NCBI GenBank assembly: GCA_017405595.1
Contig: JAFRAC010000023.1
Coordinates: 38,276 to 102,275, forward strand
Length of the DNA stretch: 64,000 bases
Direction: 5' to 3'
From: Thermoguttaceae bacterium
Lineage (GTDB): Bacteria; Planctomycetota; Planctomycetia; Pirellulales; Thermoguttaceae
The notes under the pieces: model-generated
Told to the model about the DNA's origin: nothing
The model's input: the letters and a program-made list of their open reading frames with translations, nothing else
Database searches by the model: none
Position numbers and translations under genes: made by a program
In this document: positions 44,811 through 53,085 of the stretch, piece after piece
Position numbering within the stretch: position 1 is the stretch's first letter
Layout: the number at the start of each line of letters is the position of its first letter

Positions 44811-46712
44811 ATGTTCATCGGACCTGTATTTACCCGAGAAGTGACGATCGCCCCCCGCCGCGCGCGCACCTTTGCCGGCCGCGCGGTTTACGGCGGTTTT
44901 CTGCTCCTTCTGACGGCGACGGCGTGGCTGGTCATGACGGGAACCCAGCTGATCAGCGATACCGGCGATTTTTCGCGGTTCGGCTCGGCGCTCTTTCATC
45001 TGATCGCGCCCCTTCAGATGATCATGCTCCTCTTTTTCGCGGCGGTACTCGCCGCCGGAAGCGCCGCGCAGGAGAAAGACCGCAAGACGCTCCTCCTTTT
45101 GCTCCTCACCCGGATGACGAACAGCGAACTGGTGCTGGGCAAACTGCTGGCAAGCCTGTTAGAGGTTTTCGTGTTCGTCCTTCTGTCGGTGCCGTTTTTG
45201 ATGATCCTGGCGCTTTTCGGCGGAATCTCGTACCCGCAAATCTTCCGCGCCGCGCTGGTCACCCTTTTCGGCGCGCTTCTCTGCGGCAGTGTCGGCTCGT
45301 GTATCGCCCTCTGGCGCGAAAAGACGTTTCAGGCGGTCTCGGTCACGGTACTGGTAATCGTCCTCTGGCTGGCGCTCTGGCAGCTGGCGGCTTACGGTGT
45401 TTTCGGTTCTTCCTGGGGCGGGGTCGCCTGCGGCGCGGCCGCCGACGCGGCCAGCCCGTGGCGCGCGATCTTTACCGCCATGCGTCCCGACCCGGTTCCG
45501 GTCGCGCCGCTGGCGTTCGGCGCCCTTCTTAAACCGATTGCCGGCTATCTCGCGGTAACGGGCGCGCTCATCGTTCTGGTGAACGGGCTGGCGATCGCGC
45601 GGGTACGCGTCTGGAACCCGTCGCGCGAGTTAAAACAGGCTGTGCCGGAAGAGGACACCTGGCTCAAATCGGCACGCCGCGCCGCGCCGGGGCAGGCCGC
45701 GCCCGCCGAGAACCCGTATGACAACCTGACCGACAACCTTTTCGCCCTCGAGGCCGAACATCCCGATTTGGCGGCGGGCACCGAGCCGGCCGCCGGCGAT
45801 GCCGGCAAGGTCCGGATCGACCCGGCGCTTTCGGCGGCGGGGGGGAAAGTGCGTCCGGTCTGGAACAACCCGATCATCTGGCGCGAGATCCGCACCCACG
45901 CCTACGGACGGCGGAACCTGATCATCCGGGCCGCCTACTTCATCCTCTTTATGATCAGCGCGTGGCTGCTGCACACCCTGTTCGCCGGAAACGCGGCGCC
46001 CGGCGTCGCGCAGATCGCCCTGCCGCTGGTCCCCCTTCTGATCCTCTCGCTCCTTTTGGTGAACGCGCAGGCGGCAACCTCGCTGACCAGCGAACGGGAC
46101 GGCGGCACCTTCGTGCTGCTCCTGGTCAGCGACATTTCCCCGAAAGAGTTTGTCTGGGGAAAACTGGGGGGAACCTTCTACAACATGCGGGAAGTCATCC
46201 TGCTGCCACTCCTGCTCTGTCTCTACCTTTGGCACCTGGGGGGGATGAGCGCCCTGAACGCCTTTTTCCTGTTCGCGGGGCTGGCGGTACTCTACTTCTT
46301 TTCGGCCATGATCGGCATTCATGTCGGCATGCAGTACGAGAACACCCGCAGCGCGCTGGCGACCAGTCTGGGGATCATCTTCTTCCTCTTCGTGGGGATC
46401 GGCACGTGTATCTGGATGATGCTCGCGTTCAGCGGCTCGTTCGAGTCGCAGCTGCAGCCGTTCCTCGCGTTTATGCTCGGCGGCGGAGTCGGCCTTTATC
46501 TCTGTCTCGGACTGCGGAACCCGTCAAGTGCGATCGCGCTGGCGTCGTTCGTTCTGCCCCCCGCCACCTTTTACGCGATCACCTGTTTTCTGCTCGGACA
46601 GTATCACTGGGTCTTCTTCTCGATGGCCGGGGCGTATCTGTTTACGGTGATCGCCATGCTGATTCCGGCGATCGACGAGTTCGATACCGTAACCGGCCGA
46701 ACGACCGAGTAG
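44811..46712 (+). CDS. Fused double ABC-2-type permease
   Basis: A 633-residue membrane protein formed of two permease-like halves. The N-terminal half has QEKDRKTLLLLLLTRMTNSELVLGK and the C-terminal half has TSERDGGTFVLLLVSDISPKEFVWGK, the same ABC-2 coupling segment twice. A ~100-residue soluble linker (~265-365) connects them. It was probably made by fusion of two permease genes and pairs with the preceding permease. No clear Shine-Dalgarno site, so coupling to the upstream gene is possible. Confidence 0.85.
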   Translation: MFIGPVFTREVTIAPRRARTFAGRAVYGGFLLLLTATAWLVMTGTQLISDTGDFSRFGSALFHLIAPLQMIMLLFFAAVLAAGSAAQEKDRKTLLLLLLTRMTNSELVLGKLLASLLEVFVFVLLSVPFLMILALFGGISYPQIFRAALVTLFGALLCGSVGSCIALWREKTFQAVSVTVLVIVLWLALWQLAAYGVFGSSWGGVACGAAADAASPWRAIFTAMRPDPVPVAPLAFGALLKPIAGYLAVTGALIVLVNGLAIARVRVWNPSRELKQAVPEEDTWLKSARRAAPGQAAPAENPYDNLTDNLFALEAEHPDLAAGTEPAAGDAGKVRIDPALSAAGGKVRPVWNNPIIWREIRTHAYGRRNLIIRAAYFILFMISAWLLHTLFAGNAAPGVAQIALPLVPLLILSLLLVNAQAATSLTSERDGGTFVLLLVSDISPKEFVWGKLGGTFYNMREVILLPLLLCLYLWHLGGMSALNAFFLFAGLAVLYFFSAMIGIHVGMQYENTRSALATSLGIIFFLFVGIGTCIWMMLAFSGSFESQLQPFLAFMLGGGVGLYLCLGLRNPSSAIALASFVLPPATFYAITCFLLGQYHWVFFSMAGAYLFTVIAMLIPAIDEFDTVTGRTTE

Positions 46713-46728
46713 AAAGGAGCGGCAGAAA

Positions 46729-48141
46729 ATGGGGTCCCTCTTCGACGCGTCGGAACGGGAAAACCGGATCAAGGCGCTCCCCCTGGCGGCGCGGATGCGG
46801 CCGAACTTTTTGAGCGAGTTCGTCGGTCAGGAGCATTTTCTCGGCGAGGGGAAACTCCTCCGCCGCCTGCTCAAATCGGACCGGCTCGGCTCGGTCATCT
46901 TTTACGGCCCCCCCGGAACCGGCAAAACCACACTGGCGTATATCCTCGCGCGCGAAACACGCAGCGATTTCCGCCAGCTGAGCGCGGTTTCCGACGGGGT
47001 CAAGCCGCTGCGCGAGGTGCTGCTGCGGGCGAAAGACCGCCTGGCCGCCGAAGGGCGCAAAACGCTCCTGTTTGTGGACGAGATCCACCGGTTCAACAAA
47101 TCGCAGCAGGACGTGCTCCTGCCCGAAGTCGAACAGGGGGTGGTGACCCTGATCGGCGCGACCACCGAAAACCCCTTCTTCACCATCAACAACGCGCTGC
47201 TGAGCCGGAGCCGCGTGTTTCAGTTCGAGCCGCTCAGCCAAAAGAATATCATTGAAATCTTAAACCGCGCGGTGCGCGACAAGGAAAAGGGGCTGGGGAA
47301 CTACCCGATCCGCCTGCACCCCGATGCCGCCCTTTACCTGGCGAAAGTCTGCGACGGCGACGCGCGCCGGGCGCTTTCGACCCTGGAAATCGGCGTCCTT
47401 TCGAGTCTCGACGATCCGGCCGACGGCGAAGGGGGGCAAAAGGGCGTCATCGAGTTCACCCGGGAGCTCGCCGCCGAGTCGATGCAGCGGCGCCTGGTCA
47501 GTTACGACCGCGACGGCGACACTCATTACGACACGATCAGCGCGCTGATCAAGTCGATTCGCGGCAGCGATCCCGACGCGGCAATCTACTGGCTGGCGAG
47601 GATGCTCGAAGGGGGTGAAGACGTCCGCTTTCTGGCGCGGCGCCTGATGATTCTCGCCAGTGAAGATGTGGGGAACGCCGACCCGCACGCGCTGCCGATG
47701 GCGGTCGCCGCGGCGCAGGCGTGCGAGATGGTCGGCCTGCCCGAATGCCAGCTCAATCTGGCGCAGGCGGTCACCTATCTGGCGGCCGCGCCGAAATCGA
47801 ACGCCGCGACCGTCGCCATCGAAACCGCGCGCGCCGATATCCGGGAAGGGCGGATCCTGCCGGTACCCCGGTTCCTGCGCGACAGCCACTATTCCGGCGC
47901 AAAGCAGCTCGGCCATACCGGCTATCAGTACGCGCACGACTGCGAAGGGGCGGTGGCCGCCGCCGACTACCTGGGGGTGGACCGCGAGTACTACACGCCG
48001 ACCGGCCGCGGGTTCGAAAAGGAGATCGGTCAGCGGCTCGAGAAGATCCGCGCAATCCTGAAACAGGCGAAATCCGACGGCGGAACCGCGCCGCCGGAAA
48101 CGGACCCGCCCGCCGAAGACGGGGAAACAAAGGAGAGTTAA
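46729..48141 (+). CDS. rarA: Replication-associated recombination AAA+ ATPase RarA/MgsA
   Basis: A 470-residue AAA+ protein of the RarA/WRNIP1 family, acting at stalled replication forks. Walker A is GPPGTGKTTLAY (~60-71), Walker B LLFVDEIHRFNKSQQDVLLP, sensor 1 IGATTENPFF, and the C-terminal tetramerisation region ends with typical SASDSH-like content (HYSGAKQLGHTGYQYAH). AAAGGAG lies 9 nt before the ATG. Length is normal. It shares a transcript direction with the permease genes and the next radical SAM gene, whose start follows by 6 nt. Confidence 0.96.
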   Translation: MGSLFDASERENRIKALPLAARMRPNFLSEFVGQEHFLGEGKLLRRLLKSDRLGSVIFYGPPGTGKTTLAYILARETRSDFRQLSAVSDGVKPLREVLLRAKDRLAAEGRKTLLFVDEIHRFNKSQQDVLLPEVEQGVVTLIGATTENPFFTINNALLSRSRVFQFEPLSQKNIIEILNRAVRDKEKGLGNYPIRLHPDAALYLAKVCDGDARRALSTLEIGVLSSLDDPADGEGGQKGVIEFTRELAAESMQRRLVSYDRDGDTHYDTISALIKSIRGSDPDAAIYWLARMLEGGEDVRFLARRLMILASEDVGNADPHALPMAVAAAQACEMVGLPECQLNLAQAVTYLAAAPKSNAATVAIETARADIREGRILPVPRFLRDSHYSGAKQLGHTGYQYAHDCEGAVAAADYLGVDREYYTPTGRGFEKEIGQRLEKIRAILKQAKSDGGTAPPETDPPAEDGETKES

Positions 48142-48147
48142 GTTTCG

Positions 48148-49236
48148 ATGCACCGCGAGCCGTATACCGAATCCGATTTTCCCCGGCATCCCCTGATGTT
48201 CTACTACGAGGTGACGCGGGCGTGTGATTTGGTCTGCAAACACTGCCGCGCTTCGGCCCAGGAAGAGCCCGCACCCGACGAACTGACTCCGGAAGAGGGG
48301 CTGGCGCTAATCGACCAGGTCGCGCAGTTCGAGCGGAAACCGACCATCTGCTTTACCGGCGGCGATCCGCTCAAGCGCGCCGACCTGTTCGACCTGATCG
48401 CCCGCGCCAAGGAGCGGGGGATCACCTCGGCGCTCACGCCGAGCGCGACGCCGCTGGCCACGTTCGACGCGTTTCGGCGCGCGAAAGAGGCGGGCGTTTC
48501 GGCAATCGGGCTGAGTATCGACGGGCCGAACCCGGAAGTACACGACGCGTTCCGCGGGTTTACCGGCAGTTTCGCCAAAGCGATGGAAATGCTCGATTAC
48601 GCCCGCGAGCTCCGCCTGCCGGTACAGGTAAACACATCGATCACACGGCGCAACGCGCATCTGGTCGACGAGATCGCCGAACTGCTCGAGGGGAAAGGGG
48701 TCGCGATGTGGTCCGCGTTTTTCCTGGTTCCGGTCGGGCGCGGGGTCGAAGAGGTGCGGATCACGCCGGCCGAATATGTCGAAGTGTTCGCGAAACTCTG
48801 GCGGCACGCGCAAACAAAATCGTTTGCGGTCAAGACGACCGAAGCGCCCCATTACCGCCGCTACGTGCTCGAACAGGGGGGAAACCCGCTCGCCGCGCCG
48901 AAACAGGCGGCCGGCGGCGAAACCGTCGGACGGGGCGGCCGCGCCCGCGCGCCGCTCGGCGTCACCGACGGGCGCGGAATCATGTTCTGCGGGCATAACG
49001 GCGAAATCTGCCCCGCGGGATTTCTGCCGGTCCTCTGCGGCAGGTTCCCCCGCGATTCGGTGATCGACATTTACCGGAACCACCCGCTTTTCCAGGCTCT
49101 GCACAATCCCGACAACTACAAGGGGATCTGCGGCCGGTGCGGGTACCGCCGTGTGTGCGGCGGCAGCCGGTCGCGCGCCTACGCGCTCACGGGCGATCCG
49201 CTCGCCGCCGAGCCGGACTGCATTTTCGAGAAGTAA
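48148..49236 (+). CDS. Radical SAM/SPASM protein, AhbC/AhbD-like
   Basis: A 362-residue radical SAM enzyme. The 4Fe-4S/SAM motif is CDLVCKHC (~27-34), with FTGGDPL (~66-72). The C-terminal SPASM-like Cys group (CGRCGYRRVCGG, then EPDC) binds extra clusters. The overall pattern resembles the alternative-haem enzymes AhbC/AhbD and the TIGR04053 group, but other peptide-modifying radical SAM enzymes share it. AAGGAG overlaps the rarA end. Oxygen-sensitive chemistry suggests an anaerobic or microaerobic cell. Confidence 0.82.
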   Translation: MHREPYTESDFPRHPLMFYYEVTRACDLVCKHCRASAQEEPAPDELTPEEGLALIDQVAQFERKPTICFTGGDPLKRADLFDLIARAKERGITSALTPSATPLATFDAFRRAKEAGVSAIGLSIDGPNPEVHDAFRGFTGSFAKAMEMLDYARELRLPVQVNTSITRRNAHLVDEIAELLEGKGVAMWSAFFLVPVGRGVEEVRITPAEYVEVFAKLWRHAQTKSFAVKTTEAPHYRRYVLEQGGNPLAAPKQAAGGETVGRGGRARAPLGVTDGRGIMFCGHNGEICPAGFLPVLCGRFPRDSVIDIYRNHPLFQALHNPDNYKGICGRCGYRRVCGGSRSRAYALTGDPLAAEPDCIFEK

Positions 49237-49308
49237 CACATTTTAAACCGCCCGTTTTGACAGGCCATCCGTTTTGAGAAGAAACCGACCGTTTTCGAAA
49301 GCGCCGCG

Positions 49309-49941
49309 ATGAACGAAGAACTTGATTTTCCGGAAGAACTCGTCAAAGCCGAATCGGGGGATCCCGAAGCGCAGTACCGCACCGCGCTCCGCTACATGGC
49401 CGGGAGCGGCTGCGAGAAAAACATCGAACAGGCGCTCTACTGGCTGGAACAGGCCGCCGAACGGGACCATCGAGACGCGCAGTTCAGTCTGGGCTACTAC
49501 TACGCCAGCGGCCCGGAAGAGAAGCGCGATATCGCCAAGGCCGCCCACTGGTTTCGGGAAGCCGCCGAACAGGGAGACCGCGACGCGCAGTACAACATCG
49601 GCGTCTACTACGCCCACGGCCGCGGCGTGCCGCAGGACGACGAGCGCGCGGCGTACTGGTTCGAAAAATCCGCAAATCAGGGGGATCCGGAAGCGCAATA
49701 CGTGCTCGGTCTCTGCTGCACCGAAGGGATCGGCGTGGTAAAAGACGAGGCGCGGGCGTTCGATCTGTTCTGGCAGTCGGCGCGGCAGGGAAACCCGAAC
49801 GCGCAATACCGGCTCGGCCTCTGTTACGCCCGGGGCATCGGAACCGGAACGAACAGCATGCAGGCGCTCTTCTGGCTGACCCGTGCCGCCCACCAGGGCC
49901 ACACCGACGCCCAAAAGGCGCTGGAACAGCTGAAGGGGTAG
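49309..49941 (+). CDS. Small Sel1-repeat protein, 210 aa
   Basis: About five Sel1 repeats (for example YWLEQAAERDHRDAQFSLGY, HWFREAAEQGDRDAQYNIG, FWLTRAAHQGHTDAQKALE) cover nearly the whole protein. No signal peptide. It is a shorter relative of the protein at 18541-19752. Probable scaffold for protein interaction. The start has only a weak purine-rich site; an alternative upstream start is not evident. Confidence 0.85.
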   Translation: MNEELDFPEELVKAESGDPEAQYRTALRYMAGSGCEKNIEQALYWLEQAAERDHRDAQFSLGYYYASGPEEKRDIAKAAHWFREAAEQGDRDAQYNIGVYYAHGRGVPQDDERAAYWFEKSANQGDPEAQYVLGLCCTEGIGVVKDEARAFDLFWQSARQGNPNAQYRLGLCYARGIGTGTNSMQALFWLTRAAHQGHTDAQKALEQLKG

Positions 49942-50060
49942 AGCTTGCCGGGAGGCGGGAACAGCCCTTCGATTGTCCGCCTACTCCTCCTATCTCACCC
50001 AATTTATCGTCCTCGTTCCCTTACCACCCCTATTTTTCAGAAATTTTACTCATTTTGTTA

Positions 50061-50088
50061 TTGTAACCTGCGGGCAAAAATGTATAAT
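50061..50088 (+). promoter_or_regulatory. Promoter of the Ala/Asp lipoprotein gene
   Basis: TTGTAA (50061-50066) and TATAAT (50083-50088) are 16 nt apart, ~75 nt before the predicted ATG at 50172. AAAGGA stands 8 nt upstream of that ATG. Together with a strong terminator this gives a self-contained transcription unit. Confidence 0.7.
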
Positions 50089-50171
50089 TCTAACGAGTTA
50101 GTCGCGAGATTTTACTCTCGAAAATTCCGCGGCTTTGCCGCACAATTAGATGTTTACGAAAGGAACTTAAA

Positions 50172-50495
50172 ATGAAAAAGTTTTTCGTGATTTCCGCGTC
50201 GATGCTTCTCTGCTTCTGCCTGGCGATGGCCGGCTGCAACAAGCAGGATGCCCAGAAGATGCAGGATGACGCTCAGGCCGCCGCCGAAGCTGTCACCGAC
50301 AACGTCCAGGCTGCCGCCGACGCCGCCGCCGATGCCGCTATCGATGCTGCCGATGCCGCCGCCGACGCTGCCGCTGGCGCCGCCGATGCCGCTGCCGACG
50401 CTGCCAATGCCGCCGCCGACGCCGCTGCCGATGCCGCTGCCGACGCCGCCGATGCCGCTGCCGACCTGTTCGAAGCCGAACCGGCAGCCGAATAA
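50172..50495 (+). CDS. Small Ala/Asp-striped lipoprotein
   Basis: A 107-residue lipoprotein. The signal peptide ends in the lipobox LAMAGC (~Cys21). After a short polar segment the chain from about residue 43 to 98 is almost only Ala and Asp, with Asp at spacings 4,4,4,3,4,4,3,4,3,4,4,4,3,4. This keeps the Asp on one face of a continuous alpha-helix (heptad/hendecad mixture), an alanine-coil with an acidic stripe. It resembles Ala-zipper variants of the Lpp type in idea, not in sequence. The coding DNA is a GCC/GAY repeat tract. A role as a periplasmic spacer or envelope lattice rod is inference. Confidence 0.82.
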   Translation: MKKFFVISASMLLCFCLAMAGCNKQDAQKMQDDAQAAAEAVTDNVQAAADAAADAAIDAADAAADAAAGAADAAADAANAAADAAADAAADAADAAADLFEAEPAAE

Positions 50496-50525
50496 GCCTG
50501 GCGCGTTCCTGTACGAACCATTCAG

Positions 50526-50563
50526 AGCCGGAGTTCCGTTTAAGGAGTTCCGGCTTCTTTTTT
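50526..50563 (+). terminator. Rho-independent terminator of the lipoprotein gene
   Basis: AGCCGGAGTTCC (50526-50537) pairs with GGAGTTCCGGCT (50544-50555), 12 bp with two G-U pairs and a 6-nt loop, followed by TCTTTTTT (50556-50563). It ends ~24 nt before the ATG of the next gene. Confidence 0.88.
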
Positions 50564-50586
50564 GAGATGCCGGCAAAGTCCTCAGC

Positions 50587-51477
50587 ATGGTGAATTCCAA
50601 AACCCGTTTCTGTGTTGCGGCAAACGATTTCGCTCTTCCCGGCTGGGAAGCGGAACATGGTCTTGCCCTCTGGATCGAGGCGGGAAACCGCAGATTCCTC
50701 TTCGACACGGGGCTGGGCGGCGTTCTTCTTGCGAATTTGAACCGGTTCGGCCTCGAACCCGGCCGGCTCGATTTTATTGTGCTCAGTCACGGGCACAACG
50801 ACCACACCGGCGGCCTCTCTCCCCTTTTCGACCGGCTTTCGGTACCGGTCCCGGTTTACGCGGCGCCCGGACTCACACGCCGCCGCTGGTCCCTTTCGCC
50901 CCCGGTAACAGCGGAAGCTCTCCGCATGACACCGCAGAACCGCGGCACCTTTCCCCCGCGGGAAATCTCGATTCCCGCTCCTTCATCGGCGCTTCTCGGC
51001 CGATTGAGCGAACACGGTCTGTTTCAGCAATCCGGCACACCTGCAGAAATCGCGCCCGGCATCACGCTAACCGGCACGATCCCGCGCACAAGCGGTGAAG
51101 GGGCCGGAGGCGCGTTCTTTTTCGATCCCGAGGGGAACGAGCCGGACCCGGTCGCCGACGAGCAGGCGCTTCTCATTTCGGCGGGCCCGGAACCGATTCT
51201 GGTAACCGGCTGCTGTCATGCCGGCCTGATCAACACACTGGAACACTGCAGCCGGCTTTTCCCCGACCGGCCGATCCGCACCGTGGTCGGCGGCCTTCAT
51301 CTGGTTCATGCCGACCCGGACCGTCTTCGCCGAACCGCCGAATACCTCGAATCTTCGACGGTCAGGCGAATTGTCCCGCTCCACTGTACCGGCGCGGCGG
51401 GGATCGAGTTCCTTCGCAGAACCTGGACCTCGGGCCGAATCGAACCGCGCCTTGCCGGCGAAGAATTCTTTTTATAA
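50587..51477 (+). CDS. MBL-fold metallo-hydrolase
   Basis: A 296-residue beta-lactamase-fold hydrolase. The metal motif is SHGHNDHTGG (His68, His70, Asp72, His73), with later ligands in VTGCCHAGL and PLHCTG. It looks like the group of small metallo-hydrolases that includes the dihydropterin-ribofuranosyl aminobenzene phosphate synthase-related proteins. The reaction is not assignable. No clear Shine-Dalgarno site is present; it starts right after the lipoprotein terminator. It is 24 nt upstream of the ankyrin-barnase gene and might be co-transcribed with it. Confidence 0.88.
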   Translation: MVNSKTRFCVAANDFALPGWEAEHGLALWIEAGNRRFLFDTGLGGVLLANLNRFGLEPGRLDFIVLSHGHNDHTGGLSPLFDRLSVPVPVYAAPGLTRRRWSLSPPVTAEALRMTPQNRGTFPPREISIPAPSSALLGRLSEHGLFQQSGTPAEIAPGITLTGTIPRTSGEGAGGAFFFDPEGNEPDPVADEQALLISAGPEPILVTGCCHAGLINTLEHCSRLFPDRPIRTVVGGLHLVHADPDRLRRTAEYLESSTVRRIVPLHCTGAAGIEFLRRTWTSGRIEPRLAGEEFFL

Positions 51478-51501
51478 CCCTCCAAAAGAAAGATTGCGGC
51501 G

Positions 51502-52542
51502 ATGAAACAGATCCGGCAGCTTGCTTTAACCGTGCTCCTCGTTTGGGGACTGTTGATTTCGGCAACATCTCTTTCGGCAAAAGGAAACAAGGTGCCGTTT
51601 ATTAACCCGGACGGCTCACGAACCCCGGCCGAAAAGAGCCGGGCCGAAGAACGCGCCGATCAATTCCGCCGCCAGAACGAAGAAACACACGCGCCCGCGC
51701 CCGCGCCCGCTTCCGAAACAGGGAGCCCGGTCCCCGGCGATCACCGGAATTTCGGTATAAAAATCATCCCGTCCTCTTCCGACGACGAACTCCGGTTCAC
51801 CGTCACCGTGCCTCAGCGCGAGTACGAACCGGGCGAATACCGCCCGAACCGGCCCGGCCAGTGGTCCGGCCGGTCGGGAAAAGTCGAGTTTCAGCTCACC
51901 CGCACACGGCAAGGCGGAAACGAGCAGACCGCCATAACCGTCAAATGCCCGAACCGGAACTGGAAGAAGGAATGGACCCCGCTGCACTGCATGGCGGCCG
52001 CCGGTTACGAGGCGGGAATCCGCGCCGAGCTCGACAAGGGGATCTCGGTCGACGCTTCCGCCGGCTTCATGACCCCGCTCCATATTTCGGCGGTCATGGG
52101 GGAAGAGGGCGCGGCGCGTCTGCTCTTGCAGAACGGGGCGAACATTACCGCGAAAACGTTCGACGGCAAGACGCCCCCCGAACTGGCGTCGCTCTGCCGG
52201 CACCCGGAACTCGTGCGCCTTTTAACCGCCTTTACCGCAGCGCGGCGGCTGACCGACGGGGGGAAAACAGTAACAGTCACACTCGGCGGCGGACAGCAGA
52301 CCGACCTGACCGCGGAACTCAAGCGGATCGCATCGGGCCGAAAAGACGAGCATCATCACGACGGTTCGGTTTTCGGCAACTACGAAAGGAAGCTCCCGCC
52401 GCAGAGCCGTTACTACTACACCGAGTTCGTCCATCGGACGAACCCGCGCACGCCCGGCCCGCGGCGCGTGGTCGTCGGCATGAAAGGGGACGTCTGGTAC
52501 ACACCCGACCATTACAGCACGTTTTTCCGTGTAACACCTTAG
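51502..52542 (+). CDS. Secreted ankyrin-repeat/barnase-family ribonuclease toxin
   Basis: A 346-residue modular toxin. Residues 1-~26 form a signal peptide. A ~130-residue Pro/Arg-rich segment precedes two ankyrin repeats (157-232; WTPLHCMAAAGY, MTPLHISAVMG, DGKTPPELA). The C-terminal ~79 residues match the microbial N1/T1-type guanyl ribonuclease domain (barnase group): HHHDGSVFGNYERKLPP, YYYTEF, TPGPRRVVVG and VWYTPDHYSTFFRV. Candidate catalytic residues are Glu308, Arg321/322 and His337. The immediately downstream gene encodes a barstar homologue, so this is a toxin/immunity pair. AAGAAAG lies about 15 nt before the ATG. Confidence 0.9.
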   Translation: MKQIRQLALTVLLVWGLLISATSLSAKGNKVPFINPDGSRTPAEKSRAEERADQFRRQNEETHAPAPAPASETGSPVPGDHRNFGIKIIPSSSDDELRFTVTVPQREYEPGEYRPNRPGQWSGRSGKVEFQLTRTRQGGNEQTAITVKCPNRNWKKEWTPLHCMAAAGYEAGIRAELDKGISVDASAGFMTPLHISAVMGEEGAARLLLQNGANITAKTFDGKTPPELASLCRHPELVRLLTAFTAARRLTDGGKTVTVTLGGGQQTDLTAELKRIASGRKDEHHHDGSVFGNYERKLPPQSRYYYTEFVHRTNPRTPGPRRVVVGMKGDVWYTPDHYSTFFRVTP

Positions 52543-52585
52543 AACAAGAACGCCTATCCTCTCCCGAAAGAAAAGGAGCAAACCG

Positions 52586-52924
52586 ATGGCCCTCAAAAAA
52601 ATCGCCGATTTCCCCGAATTTGAAACACGCAGTTCACTGACCCTGATCATGGGGCAGGAACCGCTTTCGAAAAAGGACTTCCTTGCGCTGCTGGCAAAAA
52701 AACTCCGGTTCCCCTCCTATTTCGGCATGAACTGGGACGCGGCGGCCGAATGTCTTGCGGGCCTTGCCTCGCTGAAGAAGCAAACAATCCGGCTCATTTT
52801 TCCGGCCGTACCGCTCAAATCGGCGCGTGAAATGAAGACTTTCGAGACGGTGCTCGCCGATGCGCAGGAGCAGCTGCGCACATGCGGCGTAACGCTTGAA
52901 GCGGAGATCGTGGGACAGGATTGA
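52586..52924 (+). CDS. Barstar-family inhibitor (immunity protein)
   Basis: A 112-residue barstar homologue. It keeps the inhibitor helix region FPSYFGMNWDAAAECLAG (~47-64), which in barstar contacts the ribonuclease active site, and the central hydrophobic strand TIRLIFPAVPL. AAGGAG stands before the ATG, and no signal peptide is present, so the protein stays in the cytosol. It is 43 nt downstream of the ankyrin-barnase gene in the same orientation. Its job is to neutralise the ribonuclease domain before export. Confidence 0.93.
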   Translation: MALKKIADFPEFETRSSLTLIMGQEPLSKKDFLALLAKKLRFPSYFGMNWDAAAECLAGLASLKKQTIRLIFPAVPLKSAREMKTFETVLADAQEQLRTCGVTLEAEIVGQD

Positions 52925-53011
52925 ACCGGCGGAAGCCGTGCCGCTGAGCGGAGGGCGGCCGACCGGACAAAGAGAGAGCTGGTGCGGCCGCGGAGCCGGG
53001 AGCCGGATTAA

Positions 53012-53036
53012 ATGCGCCCGGGGCGCCCCGCTTTTT
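53012..53036 (+). terminator. Weak terminator candidate after barstar
   Basis: GCGCC-CGG-GGCGC (about 53014-53026) followed by CCCCGCTTTTT lies ~90 nt after the barstar stop and just before the next promoter. The stem is short, so this is tentative. Confidence 0.35.
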
Positions 53037-53048
53037 CCGGTTAGATTC

Positions 53049-53076
53049 TTGACAACTTCGAGCGGGTCCGTACACT
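53049..53076 (+). promoter_or_regulatory. Promoter before the TupA-like gene
   Basis: TTGACA (53049-53054) is followed after 16 nt by TACACT (53071-53076); TATAGT (53076-53081) is an alternative -10 but its spacing is 21 nt. Transcription would begin almost at the GTG at 53086, so either the mRNA is leaderless or the true start codon is further downstream. Confidence 0.5.
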
Positions 53077-53085
53077 ATAGTTATC

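Noticed and set aside
50290..50470. GCC/GAY repeat tract as a CRISPR or satellite array
   Set aside because: It is in frame with a lipoprotein and encodes an Ala/Asp helix; no spacer structure exists.
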